Positions 34,947 to 46,366 of a stretch of 64,000 nucleotides of DNA are shown piece after piece; within the stretch, counting starts at the first letter, position 1; each line of letters begins with the position of its first letter. The position numbers were made by a program, and so were the translations under genes. The DNA lies in assembly GCF_016906535.1 (NCBI RefSeq), contig NC_057376.1, positions 310,001-374,000 of the forward strand, read 5' to 3'. The notes below the pieces were generated by a model that was not told the origin of the DNA, searched no databases, and saw only the letters and a list, made by a program, of their open reading frames with translations. This DNA comes from Rhizoctonia solani. Its lineage: Eukaryota; Basidiomycota; Agaricomycetes; Cantharellales; Ceratobasidiaceae.

Positions 34947-37900
34947 ATGAGCCACACGCCTGCACGCGGTATTCCTACTCCCAGACTCTCGTCCATCCCC
35001 ACACCTGGCTCACGTCCTGGCACTGCTCAGAGCGGCATTCCCGGACGCCCACGCAGCTCGACGGGAACAAACACGACGATGGCGCCGAGAGACTTGGAGG
35101 CGATGAGCATGGCCTTGCAAGACGCGATCAAGGCCCACGACCCAACACGATGCGCAAACAACGAACTCTCGCCCCAGCTGCCCAGCCACCGTTAGCATCA
35201 GCGGAAGACGCTCCGTGGCGGGCTCGCACAGACCACCCAGCGTGGCCTCGACATCGTCCTCCAGGGCCAAGACACCCGTCAGCGCGACGAGCGCGACGAG
35301 ACCCCGGGCATCCCTCCCATCGCGCCCCGAAAGTCGACAATCCAATATCGGCCGGAGTCTCAGTCGCGCAGGCCACGAGTTTGAGGTCGGAGACGCTGTC
35401 AAGATCGAGTCGCTCGGTATGGAAGGTACTTTACGCTTTATGGGAGAGATCGACGGCAAGAACGGCCTCTGGGCTGGTGTCGAGCTTGCCCCTGCCTTTG
35501 CCGGAAAAGGAAAAAACGATGGTTCAGTTGCGGGGTAGGTGCAATTTCTTTTCAAAAGATACTTCTAGGCGTTGATATACTCTGGCTCGGTGGTTAGTGT
35601 ACGCTATTTTACATGCGCACCCAAGTGTGGTGTGTTTACGCTCCCCAACAAGCTCTCTGCCCCCTTGGAGATCTATCCCTCGTCCGTCCTCGGCAGCTTC
35701 GCACTATACCAATGGCCGCACTACTCCCTCTGTATCAGGTCGGACAACCCCTTCTTTTGCCCCCGTCAAGACCATTCCTGCCCGGTAAAGAAAAAGACAG
35801 GACACTACGATTACCGCTGGATCCCGCGCAAGCAAGTACGTTGGTGTCACCGCCACCGACTTGAACTCCAGGAACACGGCTTCTCCTACTCGAGCTGCAT
35901 CTACACCTCTGGAACCCCCAAAGCCGGTCGGACCTTGCCTACTCCACGAACGCGACCAAGCTTGGCTCAACCCGGCAATTCAACCCCCAAAGCAGCGAGA
36001 CCTTACAATCCTATGCCTCCCCCACCGGTCCCTACCGACTCTCCCCGAAAATGCGGCAGAACACGATCACCCCAACGAGCCTGAACTCGGCTGGAGCCGA
36101 CGATGACAGGCAGAGCCTAATGAGCGCGTTGGATGCGAATAACCAAGCCATCCAGGATAAGATCGCGCTTCTGATGGCGGAACCCGAACAGGCTCCAATC
36201 CGCTAGTCCCGTCATGCGGACCGACGACGAACGCGTTGCCCAGCTCGAAAAGGAGATTGAACAGCTCCGGGCCGAGGTACGCGACAAGACTGCGTCGATT
36301 GCAGAAGAGGCCGCCGTTTTGAACGCGGCGATCGAACGCGGTTGCGCTTGAAGAGGACAAGCGGCTCGCGTTGGAACGAGTGGCCGAACTCGAAGGTGCC
36401 AACTCTTCGGTGGACGATGTGCACAAGGCCAAGCAGGAAGCTGAAACCCGCTTGAGCGAGGTGGAAGCCAAGCTAAAGGATACCGAGTCTCGTCTGACCG
36501 AGTTGGAGACCCAACGCCAAGCAGCAGACGCCAAACTCGTGGAAGCGGAAGAAAGGCCAAAGAGGCAGAGACCAAACGGTCCGAGGCCGAATCCGCCCCA
36601 CCTCCAACGCCGGCTCGGTACGCTCGAGGACCAGCTCGAGGACGCGCGCGCGCAGGCCGAGCGCGAAGACGAGTCGGCGCGATCGCGGATCGCCAAGGCG
36701 AAAGAGGGCGAACAGGCGGCGTGGAAAGAGTGCTTGGAGCTGCGCAAGGAGGTGGATAATCTGAAGCGCGACGAAGGGTTGGCCAAGGCCAAGATGAGGA
36801 ACTGGTCGAGGCGCTTAGGGAAGGTGCTGTCACGCTCGAAGCCGCGCGCGGGGATGTGGAGGGGCTGAGAGCTGAAGTGGCGGTGCGTTTCTCCATTCAA
36901 CCCTTGTAGATTCTTGAGGACTGACTGTTGTTATTTGGGAACAGGACCTTGAGAGTCTGAAGACTCCGGGAACTCAAGAGGGCGATGGTCAGCCTGTCGA
37001 AGTTGTTCAGCTCAAGAGGGAGCTCGAGGACATTAAAAAGGCGCTCGAGGTGGCCAAGAAGAACGAGGCGGATCTGCGCGCTACCCTCGAAGGACTCGAA
37101 AAGGACAAGACCGAGGGTGTTTCTTGATTCATGACTGGGGTAGCTGAACGCAGGCTTGGCAGTTGGAACAGCGTGCGGCAGAGCACCAGAAGACGGTCTC
37201 TGAGCTTCAAAAGAAGGGAACTAGCGCTGAACAGGTTCGTACCCCCTCTTATTGTCTATGAATTAAAGTTAATGATGTTGTGTAGCTACGTGCAGAAAGC
37301 CCCAACACTCGCCGAGACAGTGTCGATTCTGATTCGTCGCGGGGGCCTGGCAAGAGGGAACAGATGCTGGTCTCAAGTACGTTCTTCTCCCCGTTTCTGT
37401 TATCTATTGTTAACGCCCTGGGAATAGGCATATTATCACTGGTCTCGAAGAAGAGATCCGCCAATGGGGTTCAAAGTATGCTATGCTCGAGCAAGAGAAC
37501 AAGTTGCTCGAGAGCGGAACTGAGCAACTCCAAGTTGTACGTCTCTTTTTTCTCTTGTGACAGCTCGTGATATTGACCTATTTGCCCAGGCGATGGAGAA
37601 CTTGAAGCTACGATTGACGACAAGCTCGATACCAAGGCAGAAGGAACAGATGGGGAGAGAATCAAGCGCATAGAGGTTGGTCTTTTGAGTTACTGCCCAA
37701 AAACAGTAAACTGACAAGGGAGTAGACGGAGAATGAATTAATGAAGACAAAGATTACAGAAATGGAACAGAAACATGCACGTGTAGTATTGGATTTGAAC
37801 AAGGAGATTACAGAATTAGAGAACTTGGTCGAGTCCAAGGTGTGTTTCCCTCTTTGTTTTTCTTTGATGATCGAGAGCTGACATGTAACTGGATGTAGAT

Positions 37901-38295
37901 CTATCGCGAAGACGATCTTGAACGTGAATTGGAGCGGTACAAGGAGAAACTTGCGCGTGCGCAAAGGCCATCTGGCGAGTCGATGCTTACCAACGGCACG
38001 TCCAAGTCCAAGTCGAACATCAAGGTTGTGACGACCATGGCAGACCGGTGCGAGCTTTGCGAGTCCAAGGTGGGTCTTCATCTATTACGCATACAGTCTA
38101 CATTGAATGCTGATTCGCGTTGCGCATACAGGACCATGATGGAATGGACTGCCCTCTGTTGCATGATGGCGGTGAGGACGAGCCACCGTCAAGATCTCAG
38201 CCGCGATTGGCAAGGACAAGAAGGGATGGTGCGCCGACTGCGAAGAATTCGGACACGAAGTCGACGAATGTCCAAACTCGCAGGAAGTATTCTAA
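34947..38295 (+). CDS. CLIP-170/Tip1-like CAP-Gly microtubule plus-end protein (many frame breaks)
   Basis: A microtubule plus-end tracking protein (CLIP-170, fission yeast Tip1, budding yeast Bik1). Order seen: a Ser/Pro/Arg-rich N-terminus (MSHTPARGIPTPRLSS); the CAP-Gly domain EVGDAVKIESLGMEGTLRFM..GKNDGSV spliced to GVRYFTC.PKCGVF; a Ser/Thr/Pro-rich linker; a long coiled coil from about 36.1 to 37.9 kb (AQLEKEIEQLRAEVRD, RLSEVEAKLKDTESRLTELE, ELEDIKKALEVAKK); and two C-terminal zinc knuckles, MADRCELCESK/DGMDCPL and WCADCEEFGHEVDECP, ending EVF. The EEF/EVF-type end and knuckles are the parts that bind dynactin p150 and EB1 partners in the family. Five or more single-base shifts occur between 35.1 and 36.4 kb and again in the coiled coil. 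This density makes consensus error more likely than decay, because both ends are perfectly conserved. Confidence 0.85.
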
Positions 38296-39067
38296 ACCGG
38301 CCGCTTTACATCTACTTTCCAACGTTACGAGATCACTAATACGCTTTGAGACGACTTATCTGAACTCTGGGTTTTTTGTTTCTTGGTTTTGTCGGTACTC
38401 GGTGTCGATCTGCTTTGTTTTTTGTTTTTTGTTTTCCTTCTGTTACCACTAGTTACTCTACCATACCAAGTCTGGAGAATTCGTTCATGTGTTTTGTGCT
38501 CTGGTAATCATACTGTTACAGCTCGTATTGCAATTGATAAGTGGATTCTACACAGCTATTTATGGTCCAGGTTGTGTCTAAACGTTTCTCTTTCGATCCA
38601 AATCTTCACCCGTATCTACCGCCCTGCGGGAGCCAGTGGAGTCGGGAAGCTCAAATCTGGGTGCCAGAACAAGCAGCTGTTCGGCTTCCCCACCTACGAA
38701 GAGTTGAATAGGTATATGCAAGGCTTGTCATTTTCTTAGGGTTCTGGATGCTCTTCTCCCAAAACCTCCTTGCTGTCGTACAGTACCTGAGCCTGTATTT
38801 CTTCTACTTGTTCCATTTATGTAGATGCGAGTAAGTCGATCCTAGGTCGCTCATACTTCAAGCTGACTGAGCGGTCGCCCCCAAGTTGCTGCTTGAAAGT
38901 ATCGAGGACTTTCAACTCCAGCCTTTTTTGGGGGGCCTATTGGCGGTACTACTATAAGTACGTGCAAATCGATGTTGGCCGGTACTACTATAAGTACGTG
39001 CAATCGATGTGCATGGTTATTCCTATATCAGAACTCCGCTCCAATGAGTGTTTATATGTACTCCAAG
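38296..39067. other. Gene-free spacer with a short tandem repeat
   Basis: The 3' flank of the CLIP gene, T-rich at 38365-38445, then non-coding sequence up to the remnant NLR gene on the minus strand. An open frame at 38383-38739 starts in a T-run and has no recognisable family. It includes the direct repeat at 38945-39010. Confidence 0.5.
38945..39010 (+). repeat. Two-copy 36-bp direct repeat
   Basis: The block GGTACTACTATAAGTACGTG followed by CAAATCGATGT occurs at 38945-38975 and again at 38981-39010, with one A missing in the second copy. The internal TAGTACC/GGTACTA-type symmetry makes each copy slightly palindromic. Function unknown. Confidence 0.85.
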
Positions 39068-41040
39068 TCACCGTTTGAATGCCAGGGACTCTGTATCCTT
39101 CTCTCGGTCGATTGACAGGGAGACCAGTGTGGCTATGCATTCGAAAGCAAGATCAGCTCCTTGAGGTATTACCGCCCTGGCCCAGTCTTGTACGAGTACA
39201 TGAATGCTGTATGCCACATTCATTCGGTCGAAGCTAATCAAATAATACGATCTCAAATCAGCTATCACACCGGTGAACTTCAGTGTCCCAGCGTCTATTG
39301 TGGTCAAGAAAGTTTGACAAGTACTCCTTGACGCGATTCTGTGCATCAGACTCAAGTTTGCCCAAGGTAAGGTGGTTTTTATGTCACCACATCCCAAGTA
39401 CTGCCAGTTCAAAGATATATTCCGAGATATGAGCGTAGTGTAAGTACGACATTAGCCATAGAACTGGTAGAGTCCGGGACTTATAGTAAAGTCGCTTATT
39501 CTATGGGTCCTGACCTTTATGTTATCTGAGCTAGCCTCCGGGGAGGAGTCCCCTTTCGGCGATAAGACTATTGGTCTCAGCTTGTCTCCTATGGTCCTAC
39601 CAGGACGAAGTCCGCAAAGTGATCGGGTTCTTATCAGATAAATTGCTGAACGCGGGCTACTGGGTTGCCAATCCCTCCCCCGATTCTAGTCCCAGACTAT
39701 CTGGGTCCAACTTGACTCTCTTATAAGCCCGACTGGCCAGCTCAGCCTCGGGAAACCCCCGGGTGGAGTGCCGCACAATTGCCCGGCTATATTAAGGAAA
39801 ACATCTCGGCTCAACACAGCACATGGCTACATAGCAATGAGGCAGAAGACTAACCAGCTTGCCTTGTTGTAATGTTACCTCGCTTCTTTCTGCTCGTGTC
39901 CACCGCACGTTCCATTTTTTGGTGTGTTTCATTATTTTGTAGGTACACATTAGTGTGTTGTATTACTTCTCCCAGTCTCTCCCAATTGCCGTCCTTCATG
40001 TCTTGCATGCCTTGATCAACATTGAACCGAAAATATATCCCATCTGCGCTTTGAAACCTCAATGCCATCTCTTCGGCCACTCTTTCACTGTCCCTTGCCA
40101 TCTCCCTCATGGCAATAACATCCTGATTACCGAAGATTAAATATCTCCAATTTAAGTTTGGGACTTGAATTGTGCGAGCGTGACCGGCTCCAAGGCTTAT
40201 GATACAAGCGACTTTACGAGTAGGATATACCCGGCTGACCTCTAATAGTACGTGCATGAATGGATTGCTGCATCCAAGATCGCCACCAACAAACGATTGA
40301 GGCGCGGATGAATCACCGATATCTATGCTCTTGAATAGATCGGGGTATGCCATGGTCGCATATAGTGCCTGCCATATGGCACAGTTTGGACTAGGATTAG
40401 AAGAAGTGGCGTATGATCGGAATATTACTGGCAAAGCACTGTTCATATTGTGTTTTGCCATGGCAAATATTGCGCTGAGTAGACTATGTCAGACCATTTC
40501 TACCTTCATTTGTTTAATATACTCACTTTTGCATCCATCATTGACCTGAATTGCTGCACTTCTTCTCCCGTCGTATCTGTACCATCGCCTTCAGCGCTTC
40601 CTGCAACGTTGTCGCCTTATACATGGTTGATCCAGCCATTTCTTCTCGGAAAATATTTTTCCATCAGCTTTGGATATTCTTCGATCACTTTTTCGATCGG
40701 CATTCGTAGTCTTCCTAACATACAAGCACTAATACTATATAGACACGTCATTATCTTGTTAGGCACGCCGTTATTCGAGTTCACTTACCCTCCCGTACCC
40801 GTTCCTGCTATGAAATCAAGTGATCATAAGGCTCTATTATTCCTTCTCCCCTACGACGCTTAGAGTTGACTCGGTGCATCATCTCTCGTAGCACGACGAG
40901 GGAGGATAATCCACGAGTACCGCCACCATCTTCACAGCATTAGTCTCTGACATTCCCTTATTATAATAGGTTAAATGTATTTCCTCACCAATACAGAGAA
41001 TATTTAAGCCCCTATTTCTTTGTGTGGAGGTGGTGCTCAT
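39068..41040 (-). pseudogene. Patatin-like NLR remnant, NB-ARC part missing
   Basis: The N-terminus at 41040 (MSTTSTQRNRGLNILCI, spliced to DGGGTRGLSSLVVLREMM) is a patatin-like phospholipase domain with its oxyanion loop intact. After a one-base break at ~40818 it reads DFIAGTGTGG, with Gly where the family's GTSTG has the catalytic Ser. A long exon at 40461-39850 continues the patatin fold (NPSPNCAIWQALYATMAYP, SFVGGDLGCSNPFMHVL, VACIISLGAGHAR, SADGIYFRFNVDQGM). Then comes ~430 bp of unrelated sequence and, at 39412-39068, only the region that normally follows NB-ARC (SFDRMNVAYSIHVLVQDWAR). Compared with the locus at 52.5-54.8 kb the whole NB-ARC (about 300 residues) is absent. I infer an NLR gene that lost its ATPase; a still-expressed patatin-only protein cannot be excluded. 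Confidence 0.75.
39420..39845. mobile_element. Foreign-looking segment replacing NB-ARC, possible solo LTR
   Basis: Non-coding sequence of about 430 bp with higher GC than its surroundings and a TATAAG at ~39723-39728. It sits exactly where the NB-ARC coding region should be in the patatin-NLR remnant. The size and TATA-like motif would suit a solo LTR, but I could not fix its ends or find a target-site duplication. The alternative is a deletion scar filled with unrelated DNA. Confidence 0.3.
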
Positions 41041-41240
41041 TGGCCTCCCTAGTGGTATGAAGACAATTTCGCCTATGCTGTGTGCGAAGTCATGGGGTGG
41101 CGGAATTGCGAATTACTCGATCAAATGAAGTCGTTTACAGTTATTTGTCACCATTATAAAACTATTACCCAGGGTCCCCGATCTCATCCCACCTTTTTGT
41201 AACCCTTCGTCTCGATCACGCACAAAATATAGTATACAGT
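41041..41240. promoter_or_regulatory. Divergent promoter: patatin remnant / PP5
   Basis: Two hundred bases separate the start codons of the minus-strand patatin gene and PP5. It presumably holds both core promoters. No strong TATA box is seen for either gene. Confidence 0.4.
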
Positions 41241-43820
41241 ATGAGCTCGCCGTCATCGACAGCGTCCGACTCGACACCTCCGTCGCCTGCATCATCGGCT
41301 ACTACGCTGGCCGCCCTGGGTGATTTATCGCTCAAAGACCCTGCGTCCATATCTGACAAGGATAAAGCCGAAGCAGCGAGACTCAAAGCTGAAGGGAATG
41401 CACAGTTTCAAAGTATGTGGACAAGTAACAGTCATAGAGTATCTTTCACTTATCCACAATACAGAAAACCAGTTTGCCGAGGCAGCGCTCAAATACTCCG
41501 AAGCTCTCGAATATAACCCATTTGATGCAACCTTGTATTGCAACCGTAAGTCAAATCGGCTAATGAATTGGACGAAAGAATCTTTCAACGAATTATGTAG
41601 GCGCCTATATGAGAATGAAGATTGAACAGCATGGATACGCGATTGACGATGCAAGTGTGTGCCGCTTGGTTTCATGAACTTGATTGGACAGTTGACGTTG
41701 GTACATTGGTTAGCTAAAGCAATCGCCCTTGATCCCAAATACGTCAAAGCATATTACAGGTATTTTATCCCCGACTGTGTCGAACAAACTGCTAATAGAG
41801 GCTTAGACGAGCTGTGTGTTATTTGGCGATCTTGAAGCCCCAACAGGCTGTTACGGATTTTAAGAAAGCTGTACAACTGGATCCCAAGAATGCGAATGCC
41901 AAGACACAATTGGATGCGACCGTCAAGGTTTGTTGATGTTTCCTGCCCATATTTAATCCATAGCTGACACTGGGAGGCCAGTTGGTTCGAAGGATAGAGT
42001 TTGAGAAGGCTATTGAAGTCGGAGAGGAAGAGTCTTCGGTCACTCGCTGTAGGGAGATAATCGCTCAAGGTGGCTGCGATGTCGACGCCTCGTATACCGG
42101 AATCAAACTCCCCACTGATGCGGATGGAAAATACACCATCGACCAAGCCTTCATGGATTCAATGATTGCGACATTCAAAGACGGGAAGAGCATACATCGG
42201 CGGTATGCGTGGGAGATTGTACTCGCATCTTGGGATCTACTGAGCAAAGAGGAGTCGTTGGTCGAGCTTCAACTTGAGGTAGGTATGCCCCAGCTTGGAA
42301 TTGAAACTCGCGGTTGATTCTGGGGTATAGGAAGGAGTAGATTGCGACATAATTGGGGATACCCATGGTGAGTCTAGGCTTTGCTACTTCGTATGGGAAC
42401 TAATGTGATTGCACCAAGGTCAATTCTACGATCTCGTTCATCTCTTATCGTTAACCGGTCCACCAAGCGAGAAGCACTGTTTAGTATTCAACGGGGACTT
42501 CGTCGACCGAGGCTCCTGGTCCGTCGAAGTTGCGCTGACGTTGTTTGCTTACAAGTGTGAGTCTTTCACTCAGCGCAGGCGCTACTTCAGCGCCAATGCT
42601 ATGTGTACGTCATCTAATCACGAAGGTATCCAGGGCTCTATCCAAATCGGGTATTTTTGAACCGAGGGAATCATGAAACTAAGGTGCATTTATTCACCCA
42701 TATTTAATGTAACAAATTGCTCAAGCTTTACCTTGCAGGACATGAACAAGGTTCGTTGCGAAGCTCGCTATCGAGTATGCACTGAAATTTGACTCATATG
42801 AGTAGGTATACGGATTCGAGGGGTGTGTCAAGCATCAAATCAAAAACTAAAGAGTGCTAACCCTATATTAATAGCGAAGTTAAACACAAACACGGAGAGA
42901 TGACTTATAAGGTCAGTCTCATACACTCAGTGGCATATCCACAACGATGCTGATTCAATCAATAGCTTTGGGCAGAGGTGTTTACAGCTCGTATGGTGCC
43001 CTGCTCGTCGCATCCAGGGTTACTAACCAACCCATTACCTAGTGCCTCTGGCTACCTTGGTTTCCCCCTCTCTCCCACCCATTGAAACAGGAAAGGCAAC
43101 AGCTATTCTTTCACCCGAAGGTCGTAAGCGATTCTTCATTGTTCACGGAGGCCTGTTTTCTCGCGACGATGTCACATTGGAAGAAATCAAGAAGATCCCG
43201 AGGATCGGAAGGCAGCCCGGCAATGAAGGACTTATGTGCGAGGTGAGAGCCTGACATTAACTATACAGGAGGAGGGCTGAATAGGGGTATAGTTGCTGTG
43301 GACAGATCCCCAAGAAGCGAATGGCCGGGGACCTAGCAAACGGGTAAGTCCTTTCCTCTACCCACTCACAAAGCTAATTATTTTCTAGGGAGTGGGTACG
43401 TGAATGAACTGGAATTGCCCCGAGTCCACTTATATATACTTTTGTTTTAGGACTAGGATTTGGCCCTGACGTTACACGAAAGTGGTGCGAACTTAACGGT
43501 GTGACGGGGATCCTTCGCTCGCACGAAGTTAGGCAAGGAGGATATGCCATCGAACATGACGGGCTTTGTACCACCGTATTTAGCGCTCCTAATTATGTTG
43601 ATCAGGTAAGTTAGCACTTGGTTTCATAGTTCTAGATACAGGTAGAATGGCATGAACGCAAATGCTGAACTTTATCGTGGTACAGGTTGGAAACAAAGGC
43701 GCGTATGTTCGCATCGACGCACGAGGAGAGCGATCGTACTTCACGTTCGAGGCTAAGCCCCATCCACCAATAAAACCTATGGCATATGGGAATGCGGGAC
43801 TAGGTATGGGTATGATGTAA
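41241..43820 (+). CDS. PPT1: Serine/threonine protein phosphatase 5 (TPR-PP5)
   Basis: PP5/Ppt1 is an Hsp90-associated phosphatase. The N-terminal disordered leader ([11 protein letters not shown]) is followed by three TPR repeats ([12 protein letters not shown].., [38 protein letters not shown]), which bind the Hsp90 MEEVD tail. The PPP catalytic domain has GDTHGQFYDL, GDFVDRG and RGNHETKDMNKVYGFEGE, the substrate-site [20 protein letters not shown], and SAPNYVDQ. The C-terminal helix and Met-rich tail ([10 protein letters not shown]) suit the autoinhibitory end of the family. About a dozen exons read without any frame break. It ends at the TAA at 43818-43820. Length is normal for fungal PP5 (about 550 residues). 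Confidence 0.96.
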
Positions 43821-44918
43821 AAACAACATCAGAGCTGGTGGGCAGTTATCCGAGGGCTTAGAATGCTGGGAAAAGGACGACGATTATGGAGAAGATATAG
43901 GGAAGGCAGAAATTGGCTATTACCAAAACTACACGAACAAGTACAAGTTTAGTATATAGTGTTGGATTATTTTGGGTGAACAATTGAATTGGCTCGTGGA
44001 TATGAAGCGTTCGATACGTACCTGAGTGACGATTCTGAAAATAAAACACACATATCTCGGCTACTATGCGCACTGGGGTGTTCTCTTCGTAATGTCAGCC
44101 AACTAAACCAACAGAACCTACGAAAGCGATCTCTACAACGGCGTCATGGTAAATTCTGTACTTTTAGGAATCGTGTACTACGTTCTATTTCAATCGCATC
44201 TTCCTCACGAATGGATAGTTCTACAGCCGCTACCGGTTACGATTCAATTATCAGAGTTTAAAATAAAACTCGGTGACAGTATGGGTGCTGCTATGGAGAA
44301 CTAGCACTTCTCTCGGTAGTTAGAGACCCGGGAGCACCATTCCATCCCATCTCGCTTGTCCAGTATCCTCCTGTAGAACATGGAGCCACGGTCAATAATA
44401 CGAGAATATATGCGTAACCGACGGAAACTCCGGTATTTATAGTCATCTTAGTCATGGTGGTCTATTACTTGGCCCCACTGGCGGCTACGGAGTCTAATTC
44501 GACTCCCGAACCAACCGAGCTCGCCAACGGCAAGCGCTTCCAACCCATTATCGACCTCGGTCATAAACCATTCTTTGGACCCGCCTCGTGAAACTAGAGT
44601 CGGTACCAACTCAGATCGGCGGTAGACCCCCCACGTTTAAATTGATTCATATTGTTATTATTTCACTGGATCTTATACTTCAGTATCCTAGAAGCCAGGG
44701 CTCATGGGAAAAGGGAATTATTGATGTACATCCGGATCTGTAAGTAAGCGTCCAGAGGACTTGATCACCAAGGGCATATTTCAGTAATGTGATTTTAAAC
44801 TGAGATCTACGTGGGTATAATTCTTGTATTTAGAATGAGTGTGGAATACATCAACCATCATCAATACGTCATAGATACATGTGAGCTCAGTTGGGTATAC
44901 AGACGCATTAGTCATTTA
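43821..44918. other. Gene-free spacer between convergent genes
   Basis: PP5 and the expansin-like gene end here from both sides. A few short open frames (43989-44261) show nothing recognisable. I see no repeat or RNA gene. Confidence 0.5.
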
Positions 44919-46044
44919 CTAAAAGTCAATATTCACTGACACAACAATCAGCATGGCAATCCAAATGACGACGCCAGGAACCAACTCCGGTGCACCGGAA
45001 GTTCCAGTATCGGGAGCAGGGCCACTTGACGGACAGATTGTCCCATTCTATGCTCACTCATGAGAAATAATACCCATTGAGAGTTTTTTAAAAACAAAAA
45101 AGTGCTTACCGGGGCTAACGGATCTGCTGGACAACAGACACTATCTCCCAGGTTGTTCACGCTCCCAAGCGCGGCGGGATCATGGCCACCTGCCCAATTG
45201 TCGGCGCATAGAACAGATTGATAGCTCACGTTCCATACACCAAAGTCCTGGAATCATTAGATTTCAAGTGAATGCCGATGAAATCTAGACTCACCTTGTA
45301 TCCTAAAATTCAATGGTAGGATTAGGCTAATTCTGCATCAGAGGATGAGTATACATACTTACCATAAAAAGATTCATTATGGGGAAACCAGTCCTCGGGT
45401 ATTGCGACGGAGGGCCAGACAAGATCAAAATTCAACCAAGCACCTCCGCTAGACAAAATGGCGAATTAGTAAAGTATCAAGGCAGCACTGCTGACTTACT
45501 CGTTGGGCTTTGACTCTGTAGCATCACACCACCCAGAGATAGAAGGACACTAGAATCAAGCAATGAGCCTTTTGATCGGGTCAATATTTCGAGCGTGAGT
45601 ATCTTACTAGGTCAGTTACTTTGACCACAATCGATTTGGTAGGGTTGGGATAAAACGGAGGTGTAGAAAGAAACGTATTCAAGAGAGTGAGATTGAAACA
45701 TCGTCCTTGAAAGTACCATCTTTGTTAGTCATACACATACGAATAAAACCCAGTATGGAAAACCTACCACAACTTGGCCCAAATCCCACAGACCCATCAC
45801 TTCCATATGCGAGAGACGATAGAGCTGCGGTTGGATAATACGTACTTCCTCCTGTGCATCCACATGCGGCAATAGTACCCTTTAAAATAGTCTTATTATT
45901 TAATTGTAATCCCGGATGGTTCGTCACAAATATACGGACCACGTTCATGGTATAATGGGTCATCGTCGCGATTCCGCTTTCCGCATAGGTCCATCCATAT
46001 GCAACAGTGATCCAAACTAGGAAGGACGCAAGCGGAACTATCAT
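44919..46044 (-). CDS. Expansin-like (EG45/DPBB) secreted protein, likely GPI-anchored
   Basis: A secreted double-psi beta-barrel protein of the expansin/loosenin/EG45-like type, thought to loosen or bind cell-wall polysaccharide without hydrolysis. It starts at 46044 with a signal peptide (MIVPLASFLVWITVAYG). The barrel core includes KGTIAACGCTGG, YPTAALSSLAYG, GPSCG spliced to RCFNLTLLNTF, VVKVTDLCPSISGWCDATES, and LNFDLVWPSVAIPEDWFP. A Cys-rich second part follows (SYQSVLCADNWAGG, GDSVCCPAD). The end is a Ser/Gly/Pro stretch and a hydrophobic tail (VPGVVIWIAMLIVVSV) that looks like a GPI-anchor signal. Cysteines are paired as expected for the family. Five or six exons, with consistent splice phases where checked. 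Exact subfamily not determined. Confidence 0.8.
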
Positions 46045-46366
46045 GCTGGGAAGGGACCAGATTCGACCGGACCCGGTTCCGTGTCTGTTTATGTGTTTTG
46101 TTCACGAGTGCCCCACGAGGTGGGGCGATGACGTCAGCACAAGAAAAGTAGCTTAGCGCCAAGCTCGCCTACCGGACATTTGCGCGTCAATAAGAAGCAG
46201 AGAAAAATGATTGTGAGATAATAAATTAGGAGTATAGTGCTACAATAAATGCGGAAATACAACAAAATAGCATACAGTGCAATAAATACATAATTCCTAT
46301 TCTGAACCATGGAACAAGCGCATAGACTTTTCATACCTGCTTCTCCCGCTGGCTCTATTCGCACCT
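46045..46366. other. Intergenic spacer, AT-rich
   Basis: Promoter side of the expansin-like gene and 3' flank of the membrane-protein gene, both minus strand. AT-rich at 46190-46310. A minus-strand open frame here (46134-46364) has no family resemblance. Confidence 0.45.

Noticed and set aside
36067..36900. Open frames of 277 and 259 residues on the minus strand
   Set aside because: Antisense of the coiled-coil region of the CLIP-like gene; Ser/Arg/Ala-rich shadows of Glu/Lys-rich codons.
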